A DNA stretch of 64,000 nucleotides from JAAFJM01 sp964529175 (GTDB taxonomy: Bacteria; Bacteroidota; Bacteroidia; UKL13-3), in the NCBI GenBank assembly GCA_964529175.1, contig CAZGVO010000001.1, positions 310,001 through 374,000 of the forward strand, read 5' to 3'. The number at the start of each line of letters is the position of its first letter. Position 1 is the stretch's first letter. A program made the translations under genes and the position numbers. Under the pieces are notes generated by a model, which searched no databases, was not told the origin of the DNA, and saw only the letters and a list, made by a program, of their open reading frames with translations. Shown one piece after another: positions 16,145 to 26,400 of the stretch.

Positions 16145-17794
16145 CTAGTTAATATTTTCTGTTTCAATTGTTTTATTTATTATATCATGTATAATAATAT
16201 CTAGTTTTTCAGCCGATTCTATTATATAATCAACAAGTTGACTATCTTCAACACCCGAGTTTGAATTATCTTTTAGCAATTCAGTTAATCCAAGTAAATT
16301 AGCTAATGGTGCTCTAACAATGTGAGATTGTGTCCAAGCAATGTCTTTCAAAGCTTTGTTTTGCATTTCAATTTTACGCATCCTTTCTAATGTTTCGGTC
16401 AAATCAATCATTGCACCAAGTGCTCTAGTAGCTGTTCCATTTGCATCTCTTACAAAAACACCTTTATGTTGAACATAAGCAATACTTCCGTCAGCTTTTA
16501 AAAAGCGAAATTCAGCATTAAAATTCATTTTAGTAGGATCAGAAAGCGTATCGTTTAAGTCTGTTAAAACCTTTTTTCTATCATCTGGATGTATATTGCT
16601 CGACCACAAATCATCGCCACTTGAACTAATATCATAGCCTAATAAAGTTTGGAAACCCTCCCCCCACATTACTTTATTATTTTTTATATCCCAATCAATA
16701 ATTGCTTCAATAGTAGCTTTAGTAAGTATCTTAAAACGCTCGTTACTTTCTGTTAACTCTTGTTCATAAAGTTTTCGTTTAGTAATATCAAGTGCTATTC
16801 CATTAAGCTTAATAGGGTTACCATCTTTATCTCTAACCAAGTATTGGCGTTCTAATATCCACTTTACTTGGCCCGAATCAGTATATATCCTATGTTCACT
16901 TTCTTTGATAGAACTATCATTAAAATTATCAAAAAAACTAGGCGTAAAATTTAATTGATCCTCTGGGTGAAAACGTTCTTTAATTGATTGCAATGAAAGT
17001 TTAAAGGTGGATGGATTAACCTCAAAAATTTTATATATCTCCTCAGACCATTGAATTTCAGATTTCACCAAATCATTTGTCCAATAACCAAGCCCTGCTA
17101 TTTCACTTGCAAGTTGCAATTTGGCATTGGTTTCCATCAACTCATTTTGCACATTAACTTCGGCAGTAATATCAACAGCAGAAGCCAACCTAACCTGGTT
17201 TCCACCAAAAGTTACAAAAGCAGTTTTAAGCTTTACTTGTATAATTTCTCCATTCTTTTTTCTATGTCGAACTACACTAGGGAATGCAATATTTTCACTT
17301 TTAACCGAATTAAAATAAGCTTGCTCAATAGCTGAAACATCATCTGAAGGAAAAATATCCAAAAGTGACATTTGCATATATTCTTCTTGGATATATCCAT
17401 AAATAAGGCAGGCTGATTCATTAACCAATAAAAACTTAAGTGTTTTTATATCAAAAATCCACATTGGAAGAGGGCTATGATTAAACAATGACATATACTC
17501 TTCTTGCGAGTTTTTCAACTGATTATCAAACACTTCTTTGGTATCTATAATTTCTTGATAGTAAGCCGATGTAGTATCAATATTGCGTTTAACAAGAACA
17601 TATAATAGTGCTGTAGTTATTAATATAAATCCGAGCCCTTTATAAGTTTGAAGGCTTGAAAGTAATTCAATATCTTTTACAAATATTTTTAAAAAATAAT
17701 CGGAAGTATAAATGTAAATACCGCTAACAGCAGCGTAAAAAAGAACTATTTTAAATGAAGAAAATTGACTTAATTTATTACCATTATTTTTCAT
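16145..17794 (-). CDS. Membrane PAS-repeat sensor-like protein with HisKA-like tail, no ATPase domain
   Basis: This 549-residue protein has two N-terminal membrane segments (about 13-32 and 50-67) with a short loop, then about three PAS/PAC domains (roughly 95-210, 225-345 and 350-465). PAS features include MWIFDIKTLKFLLVNESAC, IYTDSGQVKWILERQYLVRDKDG and MWGEGFQTLLGYD. The C-terminus reads QSHIVRAPLANLLGLTELL, like the H-box of histidine kinases (His about 491). Only about 58 residues follow, so the HATPase catalytic domain is missing. Similar proteins without the ATPase occur in Bacteroidota; how they signal is unclear. It is divergent from secA across a 374-base gap. Confidence 0.82.
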   Translation of the reverse strand: MKNNGNKLSQFSSFKIVLFYAAVSGIYIYTSDYFLKIFVKDIELLSSLQTYKGLGFILITTALLYVLVKRNIDTTSAYYQEIIDTKEVFDNQLKNSQEEYMSLFNHSPLPMWIFDIKTLKFLLVNESACLIYGYIQEEYMQMSLLDIFPSDDVSAIEQAYFNSVKSENIAFPSVVRHRKKNGEIIQVKLKTAFVTFGGNQVRLASAVDITAEVNVQNELMETNAKLQLASEIAGLGYWTNDLVKSEIQWSEEIYKIFEVNPSTFKLSLQSIKERFHPEDQLNFTPSFFDNFNDSSIKESEHRIYTDSGQVKWILERQYLVRDKDGNPIKLNGIALDITKRKLYEQELTESNERFKILTKATIEAIIDWDIKNNKVMWGEGFQTLLGYDISSSGDDLWSSNIHPDDRKKVLTDLNDTLSDPTKMNFNAEFRFLKADGSIAYVQHKGVFVRDANGTATRALGAMIDLTETLERMRKIEMQNKALKDIAWTQSHIVRAPLANLLGLTELLKDNSNSGVEDSQLVDYIIESAEKLDIIIHDIINKTIETENIN

Positions 17795-18168
17795 TGTATA
17801 TACACCTCAGCTAACAGTCTTTTGATTTACTAAATTATAAAAACTATTGTAAAATAAAACTTGCGTGACAATAATCAGAAAGGCATAACAAACTTAAAAC
17901 ACTCATAAAAAAACAAAACCAATAACGATAAAGCCTATATAATCATTACAAAAACACATACAAAGGTGATTTAACCTTAGCAGAATAATAGCCATTATAA
18001 CCTGAAAAAAATTACAATTCACAATAAAAGTAGCCAAAAAGTCAAAATTTAAATGTTGGTTTAGTTTTAGCCCACAGGCATAAAATTAATAAATTTATTA
18101 GCGGTTAGTACCTATAAATTCATTAATTTGCAAAATATTATTTACTAAAAAAAACATCAACTTTTTAT
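17795..18168. other. Gene-free divergent intergenic region upstream of secA
   Basis: These 374 bases separate the PAS protein (minus strand) and secA (plus strand). The stretch is very AT-rich with no convincing open frame or RNA. A near-consensus -7 box, TTAATTTG (18123-18130, one mismatch), sits 39 bases before the secA ATG. On the minus strand GAGGTG lies about ten bases before the PAS-protein ATG. Both are weak signals. Confidence 0.5.
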
Positions 18169-21100
18169 ATGTTAAATTCCCTGTTAAAAAAACTATTTGG
18201 AAACAAATCAGATAGAGATTTAAAACCAATTTACCCCATTGTAGAACAAATTAAACTTGAGTTCGCCAAATTACAAAACCTTACAGATGACGAGCTAAGA
18301 AACAAAACAGCTGAATTTAAAGCATTTATAAAATCAGAATTAGCTACAATTGATAATAATATAGCTGAACTTTTAAAAGAAACCGAAGTTGAAGGAATTG
18401 ACTTACAAGGCAAAGACGATATATTTAAAGAAGTAGATAAACTTAAAAAACAACGTGATGAACAAATAGAAAAAGCGTTGAACGAAATACTTCCACAGGC
18501 TTTTGCAGTGGTAAAAGAAACTGCTCGCAGGCTAGCCGAAAACAAACAATTGGTAGTTACTGCCAACCAATTTGACAGAGAATTAGCCGCAAAAACAAAA
18601 CCTAAAAAACCTGTAACCATTGATGGTGACAAAGCTATTTATGCAAACACTTGGGATGCAGCAGGAAATACAGTGGTTTGGAACATGGTTCATTACGATG
18701 TGCAGCTAATTGGTGGTATAGTTTTACATAGTGGAAAAATTTCGGAAATGGGAACTGGAGAGGGTAAAACCTTGGTTTCAACTTTACCTGCTTATTTAAA
18801 CGCATTAGCTGGCGAAGGTGTTCACTTGGTTACCGTTAACGATTATTTGGCACGAAGAGATAGTGAATGGAATGCACCATTATTCGAATTTCATGGATTA
18901 CGTGTAGATTGTATTGATTATCATGAACCAAACTCTGAAGCAAGACGCCAAGCTTATTTAGCTGATATTACTTACGGGACCAATAACGAATTTGGTTTTG
19001 ATTACCTCCGCGATAATATGGCGCGCGATAAAGAAGAACTGGTTCAACGCAAACACCATTTTGCTATGGTAGATGAGGTGGATTCAGTTTTAGTGGATGA
19101 TGCAAGAACACCGCTAATTATTTCAGGACCAGTTCCTAAAGGCGATGAGCAAGAATTTTTTGTTTTAAAACCACGTATTGAACGTTTGGTAAATGCTCAA
19201 AAACAAGTATTTAACAATGTGTTGGCCGATGCTAAAAAACTGATTGCCGCAGGTGATGATAAAAATGGAGGCTTTAAATTATTACAAGCACACCGAGCAA
19301 TGCCTAAAAACACTGCCTTGATTAAATATTTAGGTGAACAAGGTATCAAACAAATTTTAACCAAAACTGAAAGCTACTATTTGCAAGACCAACAAAAGGA
19401 AATGCATAAGGTAGATGCCGATTTGTATTTTACCATTGACGAAAAAGTTAACTCAATTGATTTAACTGAAAAAGGTGCTGAACTAATTACAGCCAGTGGA
19501 GAAGATTCACAATTCTTTATTATTCCTGATGTAGGATCAGCTATTGCTCAAATTGAAAACAAAACCGAATTAACAACCGAGCAAAAATTAGCAGAAAAAG
19601 AACAATTATTACTTGATTTTTCTATAAAATCGGAACGCATTCACACTGTTAATCAATTACTTAAAGCGTATTGCATGTTCGATAGAGATGTGGAATACAT
19701 TATTTCAGACGGAAAAGTAAAAATTGTTGATGAACAAACTGGTCGTGTACTAGATGGCCGCAGATATAGCGATGGATTACATCAAGCATTAGAAGCTAAA
19801 GAAAATGTAAAAGTAGAAGCTGCAACACAAACTTATGCAACTGTAACTTTACAAAACTTCTTTAGAATGTACCATAAACTTTGCGGTATGACAGGTACAG
19901 CTGAAACCGAAGCAGGTGAGTTATGGGAAATTTACAAATTAGATGTGGTAGTTATTCCTCCAAATCGTCCAATTGCTCGTAAAGATGAAAACGATATCAT
20001 TTACAAAACCAAACGCGAAAAATACAATGCAGTAATTGACGATGTGGTTAAGCTTTCAGAATCTGGCCGCCCTACATTGGTTGGTACCACTTCGGTTGAG
20101 GTGTCAGAATTATTGAGCCGTATGTTAACCATGCGTAAAATTAAACACAATGTGTTAAACGCAAAACAAAATCAACGTGAAGCAGAAGTTATTGCCGAAG
20201 CAGGGCAAAAAGGTGCTGTTACCATTGCTACTAACATGGCTGGAAGGGGAACAGATATAAAACTTGGAGAGGGTGTAAAAGAGGCAGGAGGTTTAGCGAT
20301 TATTGGTACTGAGCGTCACGAGTCGCGCAGGGTTGACAGACAGTTACGCGGACGTGCTGGTCGTCAAGGTGATCCGGGTTCATCTCGCTTCTACATCAGT
20401 TTAGAAGACGATTTAATGCGCTTATTTGGTAGCGAGCGTATTGCTAAAGTAATGGATAGATTAGGTATGAAAGAGGGTGAAAACATTGAACACTCTATGA
20501 TTACCAAAAACATTGAAAATGCTCAACGTAAAGTTGAACAAAATAACTTTGGCGTTCGTAAACGTTTGTTAGAATACGATGATGTAATGAACTCACAACG
20601 TGAAGTAATTTATTCTAAACGCAGAAATGCGCTTTATGGCGATAAATTGGAACTAGATTTAAGCAATATGTTACACGATTTGTGTTACGAATTAGTTGAA
20701 ACTTATCAAGACTTAAAAAACTTCCAAGAATTTAAAATTGAAGTTTTACGTTTATTGGCTTACGAAACTCAGTTAACTGAAGATGAATTTACTGGCAAAA
20801 CAGAGGTTGTTGTTGAAGCATTAATGCAAGAATTAAGCGAGCAATACAAAAACAAAGTAAGCCATATGTCTGCACAAGCATACCCTGTATTTAACGACAT
20901 AAACAGTAATAATAATGTTCAAAACCATGAAATGATTGTAGTTCCAATTACTGATGGTTTGCGCAATATCCAGTTACCTGTTAATATTAAAAATGCTGTA
21001 GCAAACCAAGGTAAAGAGGTTGCTAAAATATTCGAAAAATTTGCAACGCTTTGGATTATTGATGATGAATGGAAAGAACACTTACGCGAAATGGATGAAT

Positions 21101-21492
21101 TAAAACAATCATCACAAAATGCTGTATTTGAGCAAAAAGATCCATTATTGATTTACAAGTTAGAATCATTCAATTTATTCAAAGGCTTGTTAAGCCGTAT
21201 CAATAGAGAAGTTTTAGGAATGTTATTCAAAGGACATATTATGGTTAATAACAATAATAATATTTCTACTACTAGCCAAATGCCAAGAAAAGAGCCTGCA
21301 CCTAAACTCCAAACAAGCAGAACCGATGATTTATCGGAAGCACAGCAAAGAGCTATTGAAGCAGGCCAAAGTGTTAGTGATAAACCCAAACAGCAACAAG
21401 TATTTGCCGATAACAAAATTGGCAGAAACGACTTATGCCCATGTGGAAGTGGTAAAAAATTCAAACAATGCCACGGTAAAGAAGGTGCCTAA
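18169..21492 (+). CDS. secA: Protein translocase ATPase SecA
   Basis: This 1107-residue motor of the Sec pathway threads preproteins through SecYEG at the inner membrane. It carries ATPase motifs of the DEAD type: ISEMGTGEGKTLVSTLPAYL (about residue 190), TVNDYLARRDSEW, TYGTNNEFGFDYLRDNM, MVDEVDSVLVDDARTPLI and, in NBD2, ATNMAGRGTDIKLG and ERHESRRVDRQLRGRAGRQG. The C-terminus has the zinc-binding SEC-C motif CPCGSGKKFKQCHG. It is about 200 residues longer than E. coli SecA, because of inserted segments that are usual in Bacteroidota SecA. A hairpin follows the stop codon. Confidence 0.98.
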   Translation: MLNSLLKKLFGNKSDRDLKPIYPIVEQIKLEFAKLQNLTDDELRNKTAEFKAFIKSELATIDNNIAELLKETEVEGIDLQGKDDIFKEVDKLKKQRDEQIEKALNEILPQAFAVVKETARRLAENKQLVVTANQFDRELAAKTKPKKPVTIDGDKAIYANTWDAAGNTVVWNMVHYDVQLIGGIVLHSGKISEMGTGEGKTLVSTLPAYLNALAGEGVHLVTVNDYLARRDSEWNAPLFEFHGLRVDCIDYHEPNSEARRQAYLADITYGTNNEFGFDYLRDNMARDKEELVQRKHHFAMVDEVDSVLVDDARTPLIISGPVPKGDEQEFFVLKPRIERLVNAQKQVFNNVLADAKKLIAAGDDKNGGFKLLQAHRAMPKNTALIKYLGEQGIKQILTKTESYYLQDQQKEMHKVDADLYFTIDEKVNSIDLTEKGAELITASGEDSQFFIIPDVGSAIAQIENKTELTTEQKLAEKEQLLLDFSIKSERIHTVNQLLKAYCMFDRDVEYIISDGKVKIVDEQTGRVLDGRRYSDGLHQALEAKENVKVEAATQTYATVTLQNFFRMYHKLCGMTGTAETEAGELWEIYKLDVVVIPPNRPIARKDENDIIYKTKREKYNAVIDDVVKLSESGRPTLVGTTSVEVSELLSRMLTMRKIKHNVLNAKQNQREAEVIAEAGQKGAVTIATNMAGRGTDIKLGEGVKEAGGLAIIGTERHESRRVDRQLRGRAGRQGDPGSSRFYISLEDDLMRLFGSERIAKVMDRLGMKEGENIEHSMITKNIENAQRKVEQNNFGVRKRLLEYDDVMNSQREVIYSKRRNALYGDKLELDLSNMLHDLCYELVETYQDLKNFQEFKIEVLRLLAYETQLTEDEFTGKTEVVVEALMQELSEQYKNKVSHMSAQAYPVFNDINSNNNVQNHEMIVVPITDGLRNIQLPVNIKNAVANQGKEVAKIFEKFATLWIIDDEWKEHLREMDELKQSSQNAVFEQKDPLLIYKLESFNLFKGLLSRINREVLGMLFKGHIMVNNNNNISTTSQMPRKEPAPKLQTSRTDDLSEAQQRAIEAGQSVSDKPKQQQVFADNKIGRNDLCPCGSGKKFKQCHGKEGA

Positions 21493-21508
21493 AAACAATT
21501 TATAATAA

Positions 21509-21545
21509 TAACCTAGTAAGTTTCGTTAATAAATTTACTAGGTTA
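21509..21545 (+). terminator. Hairpin after secA
   Basis: TAACCTAGTAAGTTT (21509-21523) pairs with AAATTTACTAGGTTA (21531-21545), with one G-T position, around a short loop. It starts 17 bases after the secA stop. The trailing T-run is weak. Confidence 0.6.
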
Positions 21546-21559
21546 TTAATACCCCAAAA

Positions 21560-22204
21560 ATGGAATTAGCAAAACAAATAGAACATACTAATTTAAAACC
21601 CGATTGTGGGAACGAAGACATTATAAAACTTTGTAACGAAGCAATAGAATACGGATTTTATGGTGTATGTGTCCCCCCCTATTTTGTTCAATTAGCAAAA
21701 AAAACAATTGGCAAAAAAGACGTAAAAATTATTACAGTTGCGGGTTTCCCTTTAGGCTACTCAACAGTTGGAGCAAAAGTTGAAGAAGCGAAAAAAGCTA
21801 TTATTAGTGGAGCGGATGAAATAGACATGGTAATGAATATTGCAGCGTTTAAAAGCAATGATTATCAAACCGTTCAAAACGATATTCAATCAGTAGTTAC
21901 AGTTTGTCACTTACAAAATAAAAAAATAAAAGTAATAATTGAAACTGCTTATTTAAACGAAGAAGAAATTATAAAAGCTTGCAAAATATGCGCAGACTGT
22001 GAAGTAGATTATGTGAAAACTTCTACTGGATATGCTCCGTCAGGAGCAGAGATAAGCTATGTAAAACTTATGCGCGAAACATTGCCTACAAAAATTAAAA
22101 TAAAAGCTGCAGGAGGCATTAAAACTAGTAAACAAGCCATTGATTTATTAAATGCTGGTGCTGATAAAATTGGTAGTTCTAATAGTATCAATTTATTGTT
22201 ATAA
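21560..22204 (+). CDS. deoC: Deoxyribose-phosphate aldolase
   Basis: This 214-residue class I aldolase cleaves 2-deoxyribose-5-phosphate to glyceraldehyde-3-phosphate and acetaldehyde in deoxynucleoside salvage. It shows IEHTNLKPDC, GVCVPPYFVQLAKK, TVAGFPLGYSTVGAKVEEA, GADEIDMVMNIAAFKS and VDYVKTSTGYAPSGA with the Schiff-base Lys near residue 152, plus KAAGGIKTSKQAIDLL and GADKIGSSN. The length matches the short DeoC. The SPOR-domain gene starts 7 bases downstream and is probably cotranscribed, though the functions are unrelated. Confidence 0.95.
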   Translation: MELAKQIEHTNLKPDCGNEDIIKLCNEAIEYGFYGVCVPPYFVQLAKKTIGKKDVKIITVAGFPLGYSTVGAKVEEAKKAIISGADEIDMVMNIAAFKSNDYQTVQNDIQSVVTVCHLQNKKIKVIIETAYLNEEEIIKACKICADCEVDYVKTSTGYAPSGAEISYVKLMRETLPTKIKIKAAGGIKTSKQAIDLLNAGADKIGSSNSINLLL

Positions 22205-22211
22205 TTGTACA

Positions 22212-22616
22212 ATGAAAACAATTTTAACTACCTGTGCTGTAATTATTTCATGTAGCACTAGTATTAACCTTAAAGCCCAATCAAAAGGTTCAATCAATAT
22301 AAAAGGTGAAAATACTTACTTGGATAGCTTAATAGAAAAAAATACTTCTAATAACCGAGTAAATAAAACCATTGCAGGTTATAGGATTCAAATTTTTTCA
22401 GGTAATGAACGAAACAATGCTAATAATATCAAAACCAAGTTTCTAAAACTTTACCCAAATCAAACTGCGTATTTGGCATATCAACAACCATACTTCAAAA
22501 TAAGAATTGGTGATTTTAGAACTAGATTAGAAGCAAAAATATTTTACAATAAAATAAAAGAAGAATTTGGCGAGTGCATTATTGTAAGTGATAAAATTAA
22601 TTTACCAGCATTATAA
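22212..22616 (+). CDS. SPOR domain protein, secreted
   Basis: This 134-residue protein has a signal peptide (MKTILTTCAVIISCSTSINLKAQ) and a C-terminal SPOR-like domain. Matching parts are GYRIQIFSGNERNNANNIK, QPYFKIRIGDFRTRLEAKIF and GECIIVSDKINLP, the repeat-like beta-alpha-beta pattern that binds denuded septal peptidoglycan. I chose the ATG at 22212; the longer frame from 22152 would overlap deoC and add residues before the signal peptide. SPOR proteins often act in division or cell-wall remodelling, but a specific role is not shown here. Confidence 0.85.
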   Translation: MKTILTTCAVIISCSTSINLKAQSKGSINIKGENTYLDSLIEKNTSNNRVNKTIAGYRIQIFSGNERNNANNIKTKFLKLYPNQTAYLAYQQPYFKIRIGDFRTRLEAKIFYNKIKEEFGECIIVSDKINLPAL

Positions 22617-22625
22617 AGTTCCTTA

Positions 22626-23354
22626 TTAATACTCAACTCGAGTAAGATATAAACCATGAGCTGGCACAGAAACACCTGCTTTTGATCTGTTTTTACTTGC
22701 TAAAATTTCCTCTAATCCGTCTAAATCAAGTTCGTTTAAACCCACTTTGAGCAAAGTGCCAACTATAGCCCTAACCATATTGCGCAAAAACCTATTTGCC
22801 CTTATGGTAAAAACTAATAATTCACCCTCCACTTTCCAATTTGCCAACATCAAATCACAGTTAAAATTGTTAACTTGTGTATGAACCTTACTAAAACATT
22901 CAAAATCAGCATGTTTTAAAAGCAACTCACAAGCTTTATTCATCGCCTCAATGTTTAATTTAGGATTGTGTAATAAAGCATAATCAACCAAAAAAGGATT
23001 TGGCTTAGTAGTTATAATATATTCATACTCACGCCATTTAGCATCAAAACGCGCGTTAAAAGTATTTTCAACTTGCCATATACGCTTACAAGCAATATCA
23101 TTACAAACCAACCTATTTAATTTAAAAGCAATTTTATCCCCTTCAATTTCATTCGCAGTATCAAAGTGAGCTACAAACTGTTTTGCATGTACACCAGTAT
23201 CAGTTCTTCCACAGCCTAAGGTTTCTATAGGCTGGCGCAATAAAAGCGAAAGCTTAGTATCTAATTCATCTTGAACAGAAAGCGCATTTAACTGCTTTTG
23301 CCAACCATGAAAACGTTTACCATTATATGCTATTTCAATTGCGTATCTGAACAT
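22626..23354 (-). CDS. truA: tRNA pseudouridine synthase A
   Basis: This 242-residue enzyme converts uridine 38-40 of the tRNA anticodon arm to pseudouridine. It shows IAYNGKRFHGWQKQ, the catalytic GCGRTDTGVHAKQFVAHFD (nucleophilic Asp), FNARFDAKWREYEYII, and C-terminal RANRFLRNMVRAIVGTLL. Length and motif order match TruA. It lies downstream of the giant T9SS gene but is separated by a strong terminator, so it probably has its own promoter. It is convergent with the SPOR gene. Confidence 0.96.
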   Translation of the reverse strand: MFRYAIEIAYNGKRFHGWQKQLNALSVQDELDTKLSLLLRQPIETLGCGRTDTGVHAKQFVAHFDTANEIEGDKIAFKLNRLVCNDIACKRIWQVENTFNARFDAKWREYEYIITTKPNPFLVDYALLHNPKLNIEAMNKACELLLKHADFECFSKVHTQVNNFNCDLMLANWKVEGELLVFTIRANRFLRNMVRAIVGTLLKVGLNELDLDGLEEILASKNRSKAGVSVPAHGLYLTRVEY

Positions 23355-23375
23355 ATTACCAAATCATTAAAAAAA

Positions 23376-23408
23376 CAAACCCCAAAAGAACATGTCTTTT
23401 GGGGTTTG
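23376..23408 (-). terminator. Intrinsic terminator of the giant T9SS gene
   Basis: CAAACCCCAAAAGA (23376-23389) pairs perfectly over 14 bases with TCTTTTGGGGTTTG (23395-23408) around a 5-base loop. On the minus strand it is followed by a run of Ts. It lies just downstream of the giant gene stop. Confidence 0.9.
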
Positions 23409-23433
23409 CAATTTATGTATTTTAACTTAAATG

Positions 23434-26400
23434 TTATTGTTTAACTAATGACTTAACAACTGTTTCATCACCAATTTTCACTTTAACAAAGTAAGTACCA
23501 GCAGCAGTAAAGTTATTTGAAGTTAATTCAAAATTATGTTTACCTGCACTTACATTAGTATAAATAGTAGTAGAAATTTCTCTTCCTAATACATCAGTAA
23601 TTACAATTGATATATCTTCAGATTTGTTCAAACTTAAACTTACAAAAGCGTTGTTAGTTAAAGGATTTGGATAAGCAACTAAATCAAATTTAGCAGCTAA
23701 CTCTTCACCTGCACTTACACTCACATCAACTTTTACAGTATCAGAATATTCAACAACGCAACCATCAGCAGTAGTAACTTTCATTCTAACAGTGTATGTA
23801 CCTTTTTTATTATAAGTAAAATCTGGTACACGCTGGTTAGAAGTAGTGCTATCAGCATCACCAAAATTCCAAGAGTAAGTATTTCCGCTTGTAGCTAAAT
23901 CAGTCGGAGTAAATACTTTACGATTATTTGTAGTAAATCTACTAGGAGCTACTGCAAAAGTTTGCTTGGTATAGGTAATAACTGGTTTAGCGATTACTGT
24001 AATAGTTCCAGTTTTGGTATCTTGACAACCATTAGAAGTAGCCGTTAAACTCCAAGTATAAACACCAGGATCAGGATAAGAAGTAAACGTGTTACATGCA
24101 GCGCTACTAGGACCATTTCCAAATACCCAACCACAAGTAATTTCTGAACCTGTTGATGAGAATGATTTACTTGTGAAGTTAACATTATTACCAACACAAA
24201 CCTTATCACTATTGATGCCTGTTTTAATAGTACCACCTAACTCCGCTACGGCTACAGGAGCAAGATTTACTATTACATCCTTAATAGCAGAATCTTTACA
24301 ACCGAATAACTTGTTGCTTGCAATTAATTTAACCGTAAATGGATCACCACTGTTATTGTTTAAGTAGCGATGTTTAGGATCTTGACGAGTATCTGTTCCA
24401 CTATTGTCACCAAAATCCCAAATATAGTCTGCATTTTGAATACCTGCGCCATACACTGTTTGGTTTGTAAATGTAGTAGAATCATTTGTACAAGCAGCAC
24501 CAACAATAAAGTCTGGTTTAGGAGTTTCGTAAACAGTTACTAATTGTGAAGTTGTATCAACACAACCAGCAGCCGAAGTTAATCTTAAACTTACTCTTAC
24601 GTTACCACTGTTAGCAAACATAATTTGGAAAGTATTAGATTGACGTTGCTCACCAGTACTAAATGACCAGAAGTAACCTAATCTATCACCGTTCGAAATA
24701 GATGAACTATCAGTGTAAGGCATATATTGGCCTTGGCAATGACTAGTTACAGTAAATTTAGCCTTAGGTTTAGCATATGAAGGGAAAATTCTAGAATTAA
24801 CCGCAAAACATGCATTTGCAGGATTAGTTACTCTTAACGAAACACTATAGTTAGTATCTGCTTTACCAAAAGCGAATGAAGTACTTGCTGAAGTTCTGCT
24901 AATATTACCTGGGAAATTCCATAAGTAAGTTAAACCAGGAGCAGGATTAGATACATTGAAATAAGTTGAATCATTTTGACAAACAATTGCAACAGAACTT
25001 GCAGTATATGCAGCACTAGGTGCAGGTAATACATAAATTAAACGAGATACTGTATCAGAAATACCCAATGCAGATGTTACCGTTAATTTTACTCTATAAA
25101 CTCCTTGAGTAGTCCACGTTTTAACAGGTGTAGCAAACGTAGAAGTAGTAGCATCACCAAACTCCCATAATTGTGTAGTACCAGAAAGTGCACCTTGGTT
25201 AATTAAGAAATTTAAACCAGTTCCAGTACAAGCTGTGTCAGCTCTAGGACCTGTAACAAAATTATAAGCAACAGGGTTATTTACTTTAATATAACGGGTT
25301 ACCACTGTATCACAATTTGTTCCTAAGAATCTAAGTGTAGTAGATAAGATAAATACACTATCACCTTCTGCAGCAGTTGGAGTGAACTCAACTTTTGCAT
25401 CAGCGCTTGATGTTGGTGCAGTAAATGTAAAGTTAGTTGCAGGAATTCCAGCGTTAGCAGTTTTTAAAGTAGTATTTAATAAAGTCCACGCTGTATTATA
25501 ACTTGCTGTAGTGTAGTATGATGTTGGAGTTAAAATTTTGTAAGTTAACTTATTACCAAACTTAACAGCATCTGGTTTAAATTGATCACCATCATTAGCA
25601 GCACCATTAAACGCACCAGCAGTTAAATCAGGGATGATATAACCACCTGCTGAAGTTAGAGGGCGAGTAAATCTATTAATAATAGTACTAAAAGTTCCAG
25701 GTAAGTTATTACTACAGAAATTAGGCTCACTAACTGAGAAAGGCGGAACATAAGTTCCTGAACCATAATTAATTGCAGAAATAACATAGTTGATTGTATC
25801 AACCTGACGATTAGCAAAATTCAATGTTAAACTTCCATTATTTCCAAAAGCAGTATCTAATACACTAACACCACCACCATTTTCTAAATGTAAAGCTCTG
25901 TAAACATAACGAGGGTCAGTATTAGGGATTGTAACTGTAAACGGTTGGCTTGTATTACAGATTGTAGCAGTTTGAGGAGTTACAACTTGATTTTGGATAT
26001 CATCAACAATTTGAATACTATCAATCATCATGTTTTGACCACCACCAGCGCTATAAGCATCAAATACAACATTATAAGTGTTACCAGGAGTTCTGTATTC
26101 TGTTAAACAAACCTCATAAGTAAACCAATCTGGATAAGGTGAAGAAGCATTAGGTCTTACAGCAACTTTAACCTCAGAACCTAAGAATCCATTAATCATC
26201 ATTTTTACACTAACTGAATCACGTTTTCCAACAATATTATTACTTTGAGAAAAACGGAATCTCAATAATGGTCTATTTAAAACACTTAAATTTAAACAAG
26301 GCGAAACTAAACGAGCAGATGCACCAACAGGTAAAGTACTTGATGGGAACAATGCACATTTAATACCACTTTCAGTTGGTTGAGTTGGACTAGATGATGA

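Noticed and set aside
18123..18130. secA promoter TTAATTTG
   Set aside because: It has one mismatch to TAnnTTTG and no good -33 box, so it is mentioned only as weak evidence.
24045..24367. Open frames in other frames of the giant gene
   Set aside because: They are shadows of the strongly biased coding sequence; the domain pattern of the main frame is clear.
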